Below, one piece after another: positions 1 to 9,900 of a stretch of DNA of 64,000 nt (positions are counted from its first letter, which is position 1; each line of letters begins with the position of its first letter). Where the stretch lies: assembly GCA_010024875.1 (NCBI GenBank), contig RGFZ01000007.1, positions 1-64,000 on the forward strand. The letters run 5' to 3'. Position numbers and translations under genes: made by a program. This DNA is from Oxalobacteraceae bacterium (GTDB taxonomy: Bacteria; Pseudomonadota; Gammaproteobacteria; Burkholderiales; Burkholderiaceae_D). The notes under the pieces are model-generated. The model had not been told where the DNA came from. It worked only from the letters and a program-made list of their open reading frames with translations, and did not search any database.

Positions 1-986
1 ATCGCGGCAAGGATACGGCCAAGGTTCGGATCGGAAGCAAAGAAAGCGGTCTTCACTAGCGGCGAATGACCGATGGCATACGCAATCTTGCGGCACTCTT
101 CAACATCGCGTCCCTGTTCGATCTGTACGGTAATGAACTTGGTGGCGCCTTCGCCATCGCGCACGATCATCTGCGCCAGTTCCTGCGACAGGCCGGTGAT
201 CGCCGCCTCCAGCGCACGGCATTCCGGCGAGTTCGCATCAGTGACTTCCAGTTCACCTGCACCGGTAGCGATCAGCATGAAGGAGTCATTGGTCGAGGTA
301 TCGCCATCAATCGTGATGCAATTGAACGAGGCATCGGCGGCGCGCCGGACGATCTGCTCCAGCACAGGCTGCGGCACCTTGGCGTCGCAGGCGACATAAC
401 CGAGCATGGTCGCCATATTCGGCTTGATCATGCCGGCACCTTTGGAAATGCCGGTTAACGTGACCGTCCTGCCAGCGATAGTGACCGAGCGCGATGCCGC
501 CTTCGGCTGCGTATCCGTCGTCATGATGGATTCGGCCGCGTTGTACCAGTTGTCTTCTTTCAGATTCGCCTGCGCACTCGGCAAACCGGCAATCAGGCGA
601 TCGACCGGCAAGGGTTCAAGGATCACGCCAGTAGAAAACGGCAGCACTTGTGTGGCTTCGCAGCCAAGCAGCTTGGCGACCGCTTCGCAAGTGTCGTTCG
701 CATTCGCGAGGCCGGATTCACCCGTTCCTGCGTTCGCATTGCCAGTATTGATCACCAATGCCCTGATACCTTTGCCACTCGCCAGATGCTGCTTGGCCAA
801 CTGCACGGGCGCTGCGCAAAAACGATTCGTCGTGAATACGCCAACCACGGTCGCGGTAGGTGCCAGCGTCATCAGCAGCACGTCTTTGCGACCGGGTTTC
901 TTGATGCCGGCTTCGGCATAGCCCAGCTGTAGGCCTTTGACGGGCTTGAGTTGGTTTGCGATTGGTAGGGGAAGATTGACTGCCAT
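1..986 (-). CDS. argJ: ArgJ, bifunctional ornithine acetyltransferase/N-acetylglutamate synthase (5' part only)
   Basis: The gene runs off the left edge of the window: about 328 codons are present of the roughly 410 usual for the family. ArgJ recycles the acetyl group between N-acetylornithine and glutamate in arginine biosynthesis in the cytoplasm. The ATG at 986 gives [18 protein letters not shown]. The auto-cleavage site is visible as [14 protein letters not shown], with the nucleophilic Thr near residue 193 in the MATML motif. The GNANAGTG and TTDTQPK stretches are also typical. In betaproteobacteria argJ commonly follows secA, as here, with the same orientation and a 183-bp gap that holds two palindromes. 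Confidence 0.93.
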   Translation of the reverse strand, partial: MAVNLPLPIANQLKPVKGLQLGYAEAGIKKPGRKDVLLMTLAPTATVVGVFTTNRFCAAPVQLAKQHLASGKGIRALVINTGNANAGTGESGLANANDTCEAVAKLLGCEATQVLPFSTGVILEPLPVDRLIAGLPSAQANLKEDNWYNAAESIMTTDTQPKAASRSVTIAGRTVTLTGISKGAGMIKPNMATMLGYVACDAKVPQPVLEQIVRRAADASFNCITIDGDTSTNDSFMLIATGAGELEVTDANSPECRALEAAITGLSQELAQMIVRDGEGATKFITVQIEQGRDVEECRKIAYAIGHSPLVKTAFFASDPNLGRILAA

Positions 987-1055
987 GAGCTTGCCTGTGG
1001 GGTCAGAAGGGTGGGGTTACTTTGCTGCGCTGGCGAGGTGCCAGAGTGAGCATGG

Positions 1056-1158
1056 ATCCCGGCATGCGCCGGGATGACGAATCAGAGGGCGAAGGCTCTC
1101 AAGACGTCAACCCGGCGTAGGCCGGGGTCCAGCGTCTTCGCATTTTTTCTGCGAAGAC
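1056..1158. repeat. REP-like palindromes between secA and argJ
   Basis: Three inverted repeats lie close together. ATCCCGGC/GCCGGGAT (1056-1075, 4-nt loop) and CCCGGC/GCCGGG (1111-1126) share the core CCCGGC-4nt-GCCGGG in the same arrangement. GTCTTCGC (1134-1141) pairs with GCGAAGAC (1151-1158), and an outer AAGACG/CGTCTT pair encloses the second palindrome. No T-run follows on the secA strand, so this is not a textbook terminator. The repeated CCCGGC core looks like an interspersed REP-type element, but copies elsewhere cannot be seen from this window. Confidence 0.5.
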
Positions 1159-1169
1159 TGGCCCACGAA

Positions 1170-3917
1170 TCACGCCAACTTGCCGTGACACTGTTTAAAT
1201 TTCTTGCCGCTGCCGCAAGGGCAAGGATCATTGCGGCCTACCTTTGCCAACCCACCGCCCTGGCGATCGTCATCGATCGGTGCCAGCAGTTCTTCCGGCG
1301 CCAGCGCCGGATTGAAATCACGGTGCTGATAGTGCACATTCTCCAGATGCGGATGCGACATCTGCTCTTCTGCCGCTGCGATCTCTTCCTGCGACTGCAC
1401 GCGCACCGTCACCACCATGCGCACCACGTCATTGCGAATCAGATCCAGCATCTGCGCGAAGAGCTCAAAGGCTTCACGCTTGTATTCCTGTTTGGGATTC
1501 TTTTGCGCATAACCGCGCAGATGAATGCCCTGGCGCAGATGATCGAGCGCGGCAAGGTGCTCGCGCCAGTGTGAATCCATGCTCTGCAACATCACGTTGC
1601 GCTCAAAGCCGCCGAAGGAATCCTGCCCCACCAGATCGACCTTGGCCTGATACACCGCATCAGCGGCATGCAGCACGCGCTCAAGGAGTTCTTCGTCAGA
1701 GAGCTGAGGTTCGTTCTTCAGCATCTCGGTCAGCGGAATGTCCAGCTGCCACTCGGCGGCGAGCGTGGCCTGCAAGGCTTCCAGATCCCATTGCTCTTCC
1801 ATCGACTCTTCCGGTACGTGCTGACGGAAGAGATCGGTAAACACGCCATGGCGCAACGCCTGACTGATCTCGGTCATTTCCTGCGCTTCGAGCAGTTCAT
1901 TACGCTGGTTGTAGATGACTTTGCGCTGATCATTGGCGACATCATCGTATTCGAGCAGTTGCTTGCGGATGTCAAAGTTGCGCGCCTCGACTTTGCGTTG
2001 CGCCGACTCAATCGAGCGCGAGACAATGCCTGCCTCGATAGGCTCGTCTTCCGGCATGTTCAGGCGTTCCATCACTGCTCGCACGCGGTCACCAGCGAAA
2101 ATACGCAGCAAGGAGTCATCGAGCGACAGATAGAAACGCGAGGAACCCGGATCACCCTGACGACCGGAACGACCACGCAACTGGTTGTCGATGCGGCGCG
2201 ATTCATGGCGCTCGGTACCGATGATGTGCAAGCCGCCGGCAGCAACGACGCCGTCATGCAGAGACTGCCATTCATCACGCAGCTGTTGCGCGCGCTTCGC
2301 TTTCTCGTCAGCGGAGATCGCCTCGTCCGCTTCGATCAGCTGAACCTGCTTGTCGACATTGCCACCCAAGACGATATCGGTGCCGCGACCCGCCATGTTG
2401 GTGGCGATCGTGATCATCTTCGGGCGACCGGCCTGCGCGATGATCTCTGCTTCGCGCGCATGCTGCTTGGCGTTCAGCACATTGTGCGGCAGCTTGGCCT
2501 GCGTGAGCATCTGCGAGATCAGCTCGGAATTCTCAATGGAGGTCGTGCCAACCAGCACGGGCTGACCGCGATCATGGCAATCCTGAATGTCGGCCAGCAC
2601 CGCACGATACTTGCCAGCGGCATTCTTGAACACCTGATCCTGTCGGTCCTTGCGCTGGCTCGGGCGGTTCGGCGGGATGACCACGGTCTCCAGGCCGTAG
2701 ATCTCCTGAAATTCATAGGCTTCGGTATCCGCAGTACCTGTCATACCGGCCAGCTTGCCGTACATGCGGAAGTAATTCTGGAAAGTGATCGAAGCCAGTG
2801 TCTGGTTTTCGTTCTGAATGCGCACGCCTTCTTTGGCCTCCACCGCCTGATGCAGACCATCGGACCAGCGACGACCCGTCATCAAGCGGCCGGTGAATTC
2901 ATCGACGATCACGACTTCATTGTTCTGCACCACATATTGCTGGTCTTTATGGAACAGCGTGTGCGCACGCAGCGCTGCGTACAGATGATGGATCAGGGTG
3001 ATGTGCGATGCATCGTAGAGCGACGCGCCCTCGGGCAGCAAACCCATCTCGGTCAGGATACGCTCGGCCTTTTCATGGCCGGCCTCGGTTAGCAGCACCG
3101 TGTTGGCTTTTTCATCTTTGGTGTAATCGCCGGGTACCTCGACCACGCCCTTGCCGTCGGGCGTCTCTTCGCCGATCTGCAAGGTCAGCAGTGGCGGCAA
3201 TGCATTTATCTTTCGGTACAGCTCGGTGTGGTCTTCGGCTTGTCCGGAGATGATCAGTGGCGTTCTGGCTTCATCGATCAGGATGGAATCGACCTCATCG
3301 ACGATGGCGAATGACAACCCGCGCTGGACACGATCGGCAAGGTCATACACCATGTTGTCGCGCAAATAATCGAATCCGAACTCATTGTTGGTGCCGTAGG
3401 TGATATCGGCCGCATACGCAGCCTGCTTCACATCGTGCGGCGCTTGCGACAGATTCACACCGGTGGTCAGACCAAGCCAGCCATACAGCTTGCCCATCCA
3501 CTCGGCATCGCGCTGCGCAAGATAATCATTGACGGTGACGATGTGCACACCCTTGCCGGCCAGCGCATTTAGATACGCCGGCAGTGTCGCCATCAGGGTC
3601 TTGCCCTCGCCCGTGCCCATTTCGGCGATCTTGCCTTGGTGGAGCACCATGCCACCGATCAGCTGCACATCGAAGTGGCGCATCTTCAAGACGCGCTTGC
3701 TGGCCTCGCGGCAAACGGCGAATGCCTCGGGGAGAATGTCGTCCGTCGTAGCGCCTGCGGCGAGACGGGCTTTGAGCTCGGGAGTCTTTGCCTTGAGTTC
3801 ATCGTCCGACAGCGTTTCCAGCGCGGGTTCGAGGGCATTGATGTCGCGGACAGTCTTCTGCAGCTTCTTGAGCAGCCGCTGATTGCGACTGCCGAAAATT
3901 TTGGTCAGTAGGGACAT
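1170..3917 (-). CDS. secA: SecA, preprotein translocase ATPase
   Basis: SecA is the ATP-driven motor that pushes unfolded preproteins through SecYEG at the inner membrane. The reading frame is open to 4016, but the conserved N-terminus [18 protein letters not shown] begins at the ATG at 3917, giving 915 residues, the normal length. Walker A GTGEGKT sits at about 101-107, and the DEAD-type box is DEVD. The helicase C half carries the [10 protein letters not shown] motif. The C-terminus ends in the zinc-binding [14 protein letters not shown] segment that contacts SecB and phospholipid. It lies upstream of argJ on the same strand and is divergent from the dciA-like gene. Confidence 0.97.
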   Translation of the reverse strand: MSLLTKIFGSRNQRLLKKLQKTVRDINALEPALETLSDDELKAKTPELKARLAAGATTDDILPEAFAVCREASKRVLKMRHFDVQLIGGMVLHQGKIAEMGTGEGKTLMATLPAYLNALAGKGVHIVTVNDYLAQRDAEWMGKLYGWLGLTTGVNLSQAPHDVKQAAYAADITYGTNNEFGFDYLRDNMVYDLADRVQRGLSFAIVDEVDSILIDEARTPLIISGQAEDHTELYRKINALPPLLTLQIGEETPDGKGVVEVPGDYTKDEKANTVLLTEAGHEKAERILTEMGLLPEGASLYDASHITLIHHLYAALRAHTLFHKDQQYVVQNNEVVIVDEFTGRLMTGRRWSDGLHQAVEAKEGVRIQNENQTLASITFQNYFRMYGKLAGMTGTADTEAYEFQEIYGLETVVIPPNRPSQRKDRQDQVFKNAAGKYRAVLADIQDCHDRGQPVLVGTTSIENSELISQMLTQAKLPHNVLNAKQHAREAEIIAQAGRPKMITIATNMAGRGTDIVLGGNVDKQVQLIEADEAISADEKAKRAQQLRDEWQSLHDGVVAAGGLHIIGTERHESRRIDNQLRGRSGRQGDPGSSRFYLSLDDSLLRIFAGDRVRAVMERLNMPEDEPIEAGIVSRSIESAQRKVEARNFDIRKQLLEYDDVANDQRKVIYNQRNELLEAQEMTEISQALRHGVFTDLFRQHVPEESMEEQWDLEALQATLAAEWQLDIPLTEMLKNEPQLSDEELLERVLHAADAVYQAKVDLVGQDSFGGFERNVMLQSMDSHWREHLAALDHLRQGIHLRGYAQKNPKQEYKREAFELFAQMLDLIRNDVVRMVVTVRVQSQEEIAAAEEQMSHPHLENVHYQHRDFNPALAPEELLAPIDDDRQGGGLAKVGRNDPCPCGSGKKFKQCHGKLA

Positions 3918-3976
3918 GCTTGGCTTGCGGGAAAAGGAGGCTGGCCGCAGAGGAGTGCCTGACAGCCAAAGGCGCG

Positions 3977-3985
3977 ATTCTATCA
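3977..3985 (-). promoter_or_regulatory. Extended -10 element upstream of secA
   Basis: On the minus strand TGATAGAAT fits an extended -10 (TGn plus TAGAAT), about 60 nt upstream of the secA ATG. A TTGACA lies just upstream, but only 13 bp away, which is too close for a normal -35. This is the best promoter candidate for secA in the 131-bp divergent gap. Confidence 0.4.
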
Positions 3986-4033
3986 CGCAGGCTCTTGTCA
4001 ACCCTACTACGTCCACCGACGCAAAAGCGGCTG

Positions 4034-4042
4034 TGCTAATGT
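4034..4042 (+). promoter_or_regulatory. Extended -10 element for a probably leaderless dciA-like mRNA
   Basis: TGC-TAATGT ends at 4042 and the ATG begins at 4049, so transcription would start at or next to the start codon. No Shine-Dalgarno sequence is present. The same layout recurs at four other genes in this window. Confidence 0.4.
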
Positions 4043-4048
4043 TGTCTC

Positions 4049-4543
4049 ATGTCCAGATTTACCAATAATTTCAAGCCTTTTCGCCGTCCGGAGGCCCGCG
4101 CTGATGCGCGTGAGGCGATGGATTTTTTGCAATCTGCGGAAAAGCTCGGCGCCCTGCTGCCCACGGCCAGTCGGCTGGCGCAATTGCAGCAAGCCTGCGC
4201 GCGCCTGCAACCACAAGTATTCGCTGCCTGTCATGTCGTGAATCTGGACAACGGGCAGCTCCAGATTGCGGTGCCAAACGCAGCGCTCGCGACCCGGCTC
4301 AGGCAGCAACTGCCCCGGCTTGCCGCCGGACTGAGAGAAAACGGCTGGCCGGTCGAAGAAATCCGGCTGAAAGTGCAGGTTATGGCAGAACGCCTGCCGG
4401 CACCGCCAGCGCCGGCAAAGCGCCCGTTGCCGGCATCGGCATTGAACTCGTTTTCTGAACTCGAAAACGCTCTCGATTCCGATCCGCGCAATGAAACACT
4501 GCGTGACGCGCTGCGCCAGTTGCTGGCACGACGCGCTTCCTGA
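4049..4543 (+). CDS. DciA-like DUF721 protein, putative replicative helicase loader
   Basis: A 164-residue protein beginning MSRFTNNFKPFRRPEARADA. The middle part (NGQLQIAVPNAALATRLRQQ) matches the DUF721 pattern of a beta-alpha fold whose family member DciA helps load the replicative helicase DnaB in bacteria without DnaC. The Pro/Ala-rich tail is variable, as in the family. DUF721 genes often sit next to secA in beta- and gammaproteobacteria, which supports the call. Its stop codon abuts the stop of the convergent EamA gene with no space between them (TGA at 4541-4543, TCA at 4544-4546). The helicase role is inferred from the family. Confidence 0.75.
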   Translation: MSRFTNNFKPFRRPEARADAREAMDFLQSAEKLGALLPTASRLAQLQQACARLQPQVFAACHVVNLDNGQLQIAVPNAALATRLRQQLPRLAAGLRENGWPVEEIRLKVQVMAERLPAPPAPAKRPLPASALNSFSELENALDSDPRNETLRDALRQLLARRAS

Positions 4544-5437
4544 TCAAATCTCTGCGGACGACGGCCTCGGCAAGGCCTCGATCATGGTGGCCAAAAGAAT
4601 CAGCGCACCGCCGACATAGTCGCCGAAGCTCAGCATCTCGCCGCCGATCAGTACCGCAGACACAACCGCCACGAGCAACTCGACGATCTGAAACACCGCA
4701 GCCCGGCTGGCCTGCACATGCGTGACGCCATACGTGGTCAGCAAGCCTGCACCGAGCAACCAGAAAAAGGCAAACCCGGCGAGCAGCAACCAGGTCAGCA
4801 TCGGAAGATCAGGAATGGCCGGCGAGGAGACCAGCAGTCCGACCAGCGCCAGCACGGCGCAGCCAGCGAACGACGACAAGGTGCGACTAATCATCGGTAT
4901 GCGCCGTGCCTTGCGATTCGCAATACCGGCCGCGGTGTAGCAGATGCCGGCGATCAGCGCAGCGAGATCCGCCACCGAGGGCGGCTCATCCAGCGCGCGC
5001 AGTCCGCCGACGATCACGAACACTCCGACGAGCGATAGCGTAACCGCCATGAGGCGACGACGATCGAGTGACTCACCGAGGAAAAGTGCGCCGCCAAGCG
5101 CGCCCCAGACGGGCAACAAGAAGAACAGCAGCATCACACGCACCACCGACCCGGACATCAGCGCAATCGTCAGGCCGACATTGGCAACACCGAAGCACAG
5201 TCCGATCAGGATCAGCCAGTGAGTCTCGCTGTGCCAGTCACATCGCTCGCGCCAGATGAAAGGTATGGACACTAACGCGACCAGCACATACGCCGTCAAC
5301 GACACAGCATGACCATCCAGCCCGGTAGCCGCAAAAAACTTCAGTGGCAGCCAGGTAAAGCCCCAGATCACGCTACCAGTCAGCAGCGACGCCAGCGCCA
5401 GCCGGGGCTCGCGATCAGAAGGATGAAGTAAGCTCAA
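4544..5437 (-). CDS. EamA/DMT-family inner-membrane transporter
   Basis: A 297-residue, very hydrophobic protein with about ten predicted membrane segments in two EamA repeats. The first begins near LASLLTGSVIWGFTWLPLKFF; the second includes TWLLLAGFAFFWLLGAGLLTTYGVTHVQ. The drug/metabolite transporter superfamily exports amino acids, sugars or other small metabolites, but the substrate cannot be predicted from sequence. It is convergent with the dciA-like gene and lies upstream of nothing obviously related, so context gives no substrate clue. Confidence 0.85.
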   Translation of the reverse strand: MSLLHPSDREPRLALASLLTGSVIWGFTWLPLKFFAATGLDGHAVSLTAYVLVALVSIPFIWRERCDWHSETHWLILIGLCFGVANVGLTIALMSGSVVRVMLLFFLLPVWGALGGALFLGESLDRRRLMAVTLSLVGVFVIVGGLRALDEPPSVADLAALIAGICYTAAGIANRKARRIPMISRTLSSFAGCAVLALVGLLVSSPAIPDLPMLTWLLLAGFAFFWLLGAGLLTTYGVTHVQASRAAVFQIVELLVAVVSAVLIGGEMLSFGDYVGGALILLATMIEALPRPSSAEI

Positions 5438-5496
5438 GGAGACGGAATCGGCGGCGATGACGATGCGATGCGTTCAGATGGCAGCAACGCGGGCAC

Positions 5497-6432
5497 TCAG
5501 GCGGCTGCCCACTCATGCTCCAGCTGCGAAGAATACGCAGCGGGTGCTGCGGCCGCATTACTGAAGGTGACGATCTCATACGCCGTGCGGTCGGCCAGCA
5601 AAGCGCGCAGTAATTTATTGTTCAGGCCGTGGCCGGATTTGTGCGCGGTGTAACTGGCCAGCAGCGGATGTCCGACCAGATACAGATCACCCATCGCATC
5701 AAGAATTTTGTGGCGTACGAATTCATTCCGGTAGCGTAGCCCGCCCGTGTTCAGGATGCGGAATTCATCCATCACGATCGCGTTTTCCAGCGAGCCGCCG
5801 CGGGCGAGGCCCATGCCGCGCAGCGTTTCGACATCCTGCATGAAACCGAAAGTACGGGCGCGCGCAATTTCCTGGATATACGACTCGAAAGACAGATCGA
5901 CCTCGGCAGTCTGTCCGCTGCCATCGACTGCCGGATGATTGAACTCGATGAAGAATTTCAGGCGAAAACCGTGGCAGGGTTCCAGTCGCGCCCACTTCTC
6001 AGTCGCGCCCTCACCCTCACGTACCTCGACGGGTCGTAGGACGCGCACGAATTTCTTCGCGGCGTCCTGCTCGCTGCGTCCTGCCTGCTGCAACAGAAAA
6101 ACGAAGGAAGCGGCGGAGCCATCCATGATCGGTATTTCTTCGGCGTTCAGATCGACATACAGATTGTCGATACCGAGGCCGGCGCAGGCCGACATCAGAT
6201 GCTCGACAGTGGAAACGCGCACGCCGTCTTTTTCAAGCACCGAGGCCATGCGCGTATCGCCGACGCCATTCGCATTGGCTGGCAGCTCCACCGGCGGGTT
6301 CACATCGATCCGGCGAAACACGATGCCGGTGTCGACCGGCGCGGGCCGCAGCGTGAGCTCGACGCGCGTGCCGCAATGCAGCCCGACACCGGTCGTGCTG
6401 ACGGACTGACTGAGCGTACGCTGTCTGATCAT
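5497..6432 (-). CDS. lpxC: LpxC, UDP-3-O-acyl-N-acetylglucosamine deacetylase
   Basis: LpxC is the zinc-dependent committed step of lipid A biosynthesis. The 311-residue protein starts at the ATG at 6432 with [21 protein letters not shown]; the longer open frame upstream is not conserved. Zinc-ligand regions are present: STVEHLMSA (His) and [14 protein letters not shown] (His and Asp). The C-terminal [14 protein letters not shown] carries the catalytic His. It is the last gene of the minus-strand cell-envelope block, 28 bp after the peroxiredoxin, the usual position in Burkholderiales. Confidence 0.96.
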   Translation of the reverse strand: MIRQRTLSQSVSTTGVGLHCGTRVELTLRPAPVDTGIVFRRIDVNPPVELPANANGVGDTRMASVLEKDGVRVSTVEHLMSACAGLGIDNLYVDLNAEEIPIMDGSAASFVFLLQQAGRSEQDAAKKFVRVLRPVEVREGEGATEKWARLEPCHGFRLKFFIEFNHPAVDGSGQTAEVDLSFESYIQEIARARTFGFMQDVETLRGMGLARGGSLENAIVMDEFRILNTGGLRYRNEFVRHKILDAMGDLYLVGHPLLASYTAHKSGHGLNNKLLRALLADRTAYEIVTFSNAAAAPAAYSSQLEHEWAAA

Positions 6433-6460
6433 GGTGGCCTGCGCGAAAGTTCGGTAAGGA

Positions 6461-6964
6461 TTACAGCTGCGCGAGCATGGTCTCGGCGTTCGATACCTCG
6501 AACTTGCCGCCCGCCTCGACATTCAGCTGCTTGACGACGCCGTCTTTCACCAGCATCGAGTAACGCTGCGAGCGCGTGCCCATGCCGAATTGGCTGAAGT
6601 CGGCAGACAGACCAATCGCTTTCGAGAAGTCTGCGTTGCCATCGGCCATCATGCGAACGATGCCCGTCGCCTTCTGATCGCGACCCCAGGCACCCATCAC
6701 GAACGCATCATTGACAGAGATACACCAGATTTCATCCACGCCCTTGGCCTTCAGCGCATCGGCGTGCTGCACATAACCGGGTACATGCTGGGCCGAACAA
6801 GTCGGCGTGTACGCGCCGGGCAGACCAAAAATGGCAATCGTCTTGCCCTTGACCAGATCAGACACATTGAAGGTGTTTGGTCCGAGTGTGCAACCTTCGG
6901 TCTCAGTCTCGATGAATTCAGCAAGCTTGCCCTCGGGCAGGTGGTCTCCAACTTTGATGCTCAT
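6461..6964 (-). CDS. Peroxiredoxin of the Prx5 type
   Basis: A 167-residue thiol peroxidase that reduces peroxides using glutathione or thioredoxin. The peroxidatic cysteine is Cys56 in the motif PGAYTPTCS, followed by the conserved Arg in GTRSQRYSM. Other cysteines lie at about 25 and 81; neither is in the classical resolving position. The start at 6964 ([12 protein letters not shown]) is chosen because GGAAG lies just upstream; the in-frame ATG at 6985 has no such signal. Its place between ftsZ and lpxC is conserved in several Burkholderiales, without a clear functional reason. Confidence 0.9.
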   Translation of the reverse strand: MSIKVGDHLPEGKLAEFIETETEGCTLGPNTFNVSDLVKGKTIAIFGLPGAYTPTCSAQHVPGYVQHADALKAKGVDEIWCISVNDAFVMGAWGRDQKATGIVRMMADGNADFSKAIGLSADFSQFGMGTRSQRYSMLVKDGVVKQLNVEAGGKFEVSNAETMLAQL

Positions 6965-7011
6965 AGTGTCTTCCTTTTCTTTCAACAGAAAATGGGGATG
7001 AAAAAGGTGGG

Positions 7012-7052
7012 GAAAGAAAACCGCGCCCAGATGTTGCCATCGGACGCGGTTT
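7012..7052 (-). terminator. Rho-independent terminator downstream of ftsZ
   Basis: On the minus strand an 8-bp stem AAACCGCG/CGCGGTTT (7018-7025 with 7045-7052) encloses a smaller GATG/CATC hairpin and is followed by TTTTCTTT. It lies about 200 bp after the ftsZ stop, so it separates the division genes from prx-lpxC at least in part. Confidence 0.65.
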
Positions 7053-7250
7053 CTGAGTGCTTAGTATGCCTTGCCTAGTGTTTTCTTGCAGCCTTTCTTG
7101 CAGACCGACCCGGTGGTTACAGAGCTGCCGATCAGACAAGAATGGATACTTTGTCGATAAAGAAACTGAAACCCACCCTTGAAGCCGCCTATCCCCGCGT
7201 CGCACAGCTGCGCTGGCTCGCCATACAACGCGGTTCTCTCAAGCTTCTCC

Positions 7251-8423
7251 CTAATCCGCCTGCCGCCGCAAAAACGCCGGAATATCGTAGGTTTCCGTGC
7301 CGTTGCGCTCCATCGCGCGCACGGTCTCGGAAGCCGATTCACGCCGCCAGACAGCGGGTGTGCGGATAGGGTCGAAGGTCTGGTTCGCGCCCGGTACCGC
7401 ATCACCACCCGAGACAGGCTCGTTATAGGTGCCCGTGCGCTGCACCGCGACCGGGTTGGACACCAGCTGCGGCCGGCGCGCGCGGCCCAGACCGGTGGCC
7501 ACCACGGTGACGCGGATTTCTTCGCCCATCGACTCATCATAGGCAATGCCCTGAGCGATCGATGCATCTTCGGCAGCGAAAGCGCGCACGGTGGCCATGA
7601 CTTCCTTGATTTCTTTGCCCTTCAGCGAACGGCTGCCGGTCACGTTCACCAGTACGCCGCGCGCACCGGACAGATCGATACCATCGAGCAGCGGCGAGGC
7701 AATTGCCTGCTCGGCAGCGATGCGCGCACGGTCCACGCCCGAGGCGACTGCCGTGCCCATCATGGCCTTGCCCTGCTCAGCCATGATGGTCTTCACGTCG
7801 TTGAAGTCGACGTTGATATGACCCGGGACATTGATGATCTCGGCAATACCGGCCACCGCATTGTTGAGCACATCATCGGCATGCTGCAGCCACTCGACCA
7901 TGCTGTCATCTTCATAGATCTCTTCGAGCTTCTCGTTGAGAATCACGATCAGCGAATCGACGTGCTTGCCCAGCTCATCGAGACCTTCATTGGCGATGTC
8001 CATGCACTTCTTGCCTTCGTAGGTGAAGGGCTTGGACACGACTGCAACGGTCAGCGCACCCAGCTCTTTCGCGACCTGCGCCACCACGGGCGCCGCGCCG
8101 GTGCCTGTGCCACCGCCCATCCCGGCCGCGATGAAGACCATGTGCGCGCCGCGCAAGGCATCCTCGATGCGATCGCGCGTCTCCTCGGCGAGTTGACGTC
8201 CCAGCGCTGGCTTCATGCCGGCGCCAAGGCCGGATTCACCGATCTGGATCACGTTATGCGCCTTGGAATTGTGCAAGGCCTGCGCGTCTGTGTTGGCGAC
8301 GATGAACTCGACGCCGGACACGCCTTTATTGATCATGTGCTGCACAGCATTGCCGCCCGCACCACCGACACCGACCACTTTGATGATCGTGCCTTTTGTT
8401 GTTTCCAGCATATCGATTTCCAT
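7251..8423 (-). CDS. ftsZ: FtsZ, cell-division GTPase
   Basis: FtsZ is the tubulin homologue that polymerises into the division ring. The 390-residue protein has the nucleotide-binding GVGGAGGNAV segment near residue 20 and the tubulin signature GGGTGTGAAPV near 107. The C-terminal peptide DIPAFLRRQ binds FtsA and ZipA. The ATG at 8423 has GGGAG nine bases upstream. The gene ends the dcw operon: ftsQ, ftsA, ftsZ is the standard order. The 201-bp gap to ftsA is unusually long for this cluster and holds a 12-bp tandem repeat. Confidence 0.98.
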   Translation of the reverse strand: MEIDMLETTKGTIIKVVGVGGAGGNAVQHMINKGVSGVEFIVANTDAQALHNSKAHNVIQIGESGLGAGMKPALGRQLAEETRDRIEDALRGAHMVFIAAGMGGGTGTGAAPVVAQVAKELGALTVAVVSKPFTYEGKKCMDIANEGLDELGKHVDSLIVILNEKLEEIYEDDSMVEWLQHADDVLNNAVAGIAEIINVPGHINVDFNDVKTIMAEQGKAMMGTAVASGVDRARIAAEQAIASPLLDGIDLSGARGVLVNVTGSRSLKGKEIKEVMATVRAFAAEDASIAQGIAYDESMGEEIRVTVVATGLGRARRPQLVSNPVAVQRTGTYNEPVSGGDAVPGANQTFDPIRTPAVWRRESASETVRAMERNGTETYDIPAFLRRQAD

Positions 8424-8568
8424 AATTTACTCCCTTGGTGATGCAGTTTTCAGTCGTTAGCCATCACATGGCGTGGCGGCTAGCAACTGACAACTGCGTG
8501 TTGATACAAAACTTCGTCTCCTCTGCGGGCGTACGGTCGATAGTTACCTGCCGCGTTGTCCCGTACTG

Positions 8569-8616
8569 CTTTGTTCACTGCTTGATTCACTGCTTTGTTC
8601 ATCACTTCATTCACTG
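8569..8616. repeat. Four tandem 12-bp repeats between ftsA and ftsZ
   Basis: Four consecutive 12-mers in perfect phase: CTTTGTTCACTG, CTTGATTCACTG, CTTTGTTCATCA, CTTCATTCACTG (plus strand). They begin nine bases after the ftsA stop in the direction of transcription. Unit identity is about 8-10 of 12. No ORF uses them. Confidence 0.8.
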
Positions 8617-8624
8617 ACTACTGA

Positions 8625-9857
8625 TCAAAAATTCCCAAGGAACCATTCCTTCATCCGCTGCCATACCGCCTCTGCAGAACCGCCTTGACGCACTACGACT
8701 TGTCCGCGCAGATACTGGCGTTTGGCCTCCATCAGCAAACCCAGTACCGTTGAGTACCGTGGGCTGCGCACGACATCAGCCAACTGCCCGCTGTATTCAG
8801 GGGTGCCGACTCGCGCAGGCTTCAAGAAAATATCTTCTGCGAGCTCTGCAATACCAGGCATCAGTGCACTGCCCCCGGTCAGTACGATGCCCGATGACAA
8901 CACCTCTTCGTAGCCGGACTCGCGCACGACTTGATGCACCAGTGAAAACAACTCTTCCACACGCGGCTCGATCACTGCAGCGAGCGCCTGACGCGAGAGC
9001 GTGCGTGCGCCGCGATCACCAAGACCGGGCACATCGAATACATCCGTGGGATCCGCCAGCACCTGCTTGGCAATGCCGTAACGCACCTTGATCTCTTCAG
9101 CCTCTGCCGTGGGAGTTCGCAGCGCCATCGCGATGTCATTCGTGATCTGGTCACCGGCAATCGGTATCACTGCCGTGTGACGTATCGCCCCTTCGGTGAA
9201 AATCGCCACATCCGTTGTGCCACCGCCGATATCGACTAGCACCACGCCGAGTTCTTTTTCGTCTGCGGTCAGCACAGAATCTGCCGACGCCATCGGTTGC
9301 AGGATCAGATCGGTCACTTCAAGACCACAACGGCGCACGCACTTGACGATGTTCTGCACCGCCGACACTGCACCGGTGACGATATGTACCTTCACCTCGA
9401 GGCGAATACCGCTCATGCCGATGGGCTCGCGCACGTCTTCCTGATTGTCAACAATGAATTCCTGCGGCACGGTATGCAGCAACTGCTGATCGGTCGGAAT
9501 ATTCACTGCCTTGGCAGTCTCGATCACGCGCGCCACATCGGTGGAGGTGACTTCCTTGTCCTTGATCGCGACCATGCCGCTCGAATTGAAGCTGCGGATG
9601 TGGTTGCCGGCAATGCCTGTCCACACATTCCGGATCTGGCAGTCGGCCATCAGCTCGGCCTCTTCGAGGGCGCGCTGTATCGATTCGACCGTGGCCTCGA
9701 TATTCACCACCACACCCTTTTTCAGACCCTTGGAGTCATGCTGGCCAAGACCAATCACTTCGTGCCGCCCGTTGGGCAGCACCTCGGCGACGACGGCCAC
9801 TACCTTCGATGTGCCGATATCGAGTCCGACGATCAGATTTGTCGCGTCTTTTGTCAT
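8625..9857 (-). CDS. ftsA: FtsA, actin-like divisome protein
   Basis: FtsA tethers FtsZ to the inner membrane and recruits later divisome proteins. The 410-residue protein starts at the ATG at 9857 (MTKDATNLIVGLDIGTSK), which gives the conserved phosphate-1 loop DIGTSK. The frame continues upstream to 9974, but that part lacks conservation. Phosphate 2 (LVDIGGGTTDVAIF) and the adenosine motif (GIVLTGGSALMPG) are present. The C-terminus VWQRMKEWFLGNF is the amphipathic membrane-binding helix. It lies 43 bp after ftsQ. Confidence 0.97.
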   Translation of the reverse strand: MTKDATNLIVGLDIGTSKVVAVVAEVLPNGRHEVIGLGQHDSKGLKKGVVVNIEATVESIQRALEEAELMADCQIRNVWTGIAGNHIRSFNSSGMVAIKDKEVTSTDVARVIETAKAVNIPTDQQLLHTVPQEFIVDNQEDVREPIGMSGIRLEVKVHIVTGAVSAVQNIVKCVRRCGLEVTDLILQPMASADSVLTADEKELGVVLVDIGGGTTDVAIFTEGAIRHTAVIPIAGDQITNDIAMALRTPTAEAEEIKVRYGIAKQVLADPTDVFDVPGLGDRGARTLSRQALAAVIEPRVEELFSLVHQVVRESGYEEVLSSGIVLTGGSALMPGIAELAEDIFLKPARVGTPEYSGQLADVVRSPRYSTVLGLLMEAKRQYLRGQVVVRQGGSAEAVWQRMKEWFLGNF

Positions 9858-9900
9858 AGTTTTTTCAAAGTTGGTATTCCTGCTTCCTGTCTCGCCGTCG

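Noticed and set aside
1668-3092. A 474-codon open frame on the plus strand opposite secA
   Set aside because: It lies wholly antisense to the intact secA and has no family content. High GC with biased third positions produces such shadows.
7179-8441. A 420-codon plus-strand frame opposite ftsZ
   Set aside because: It mirrors ftsZ codons and is rich in His and Arg, as expected for antisense of a conserved gene.
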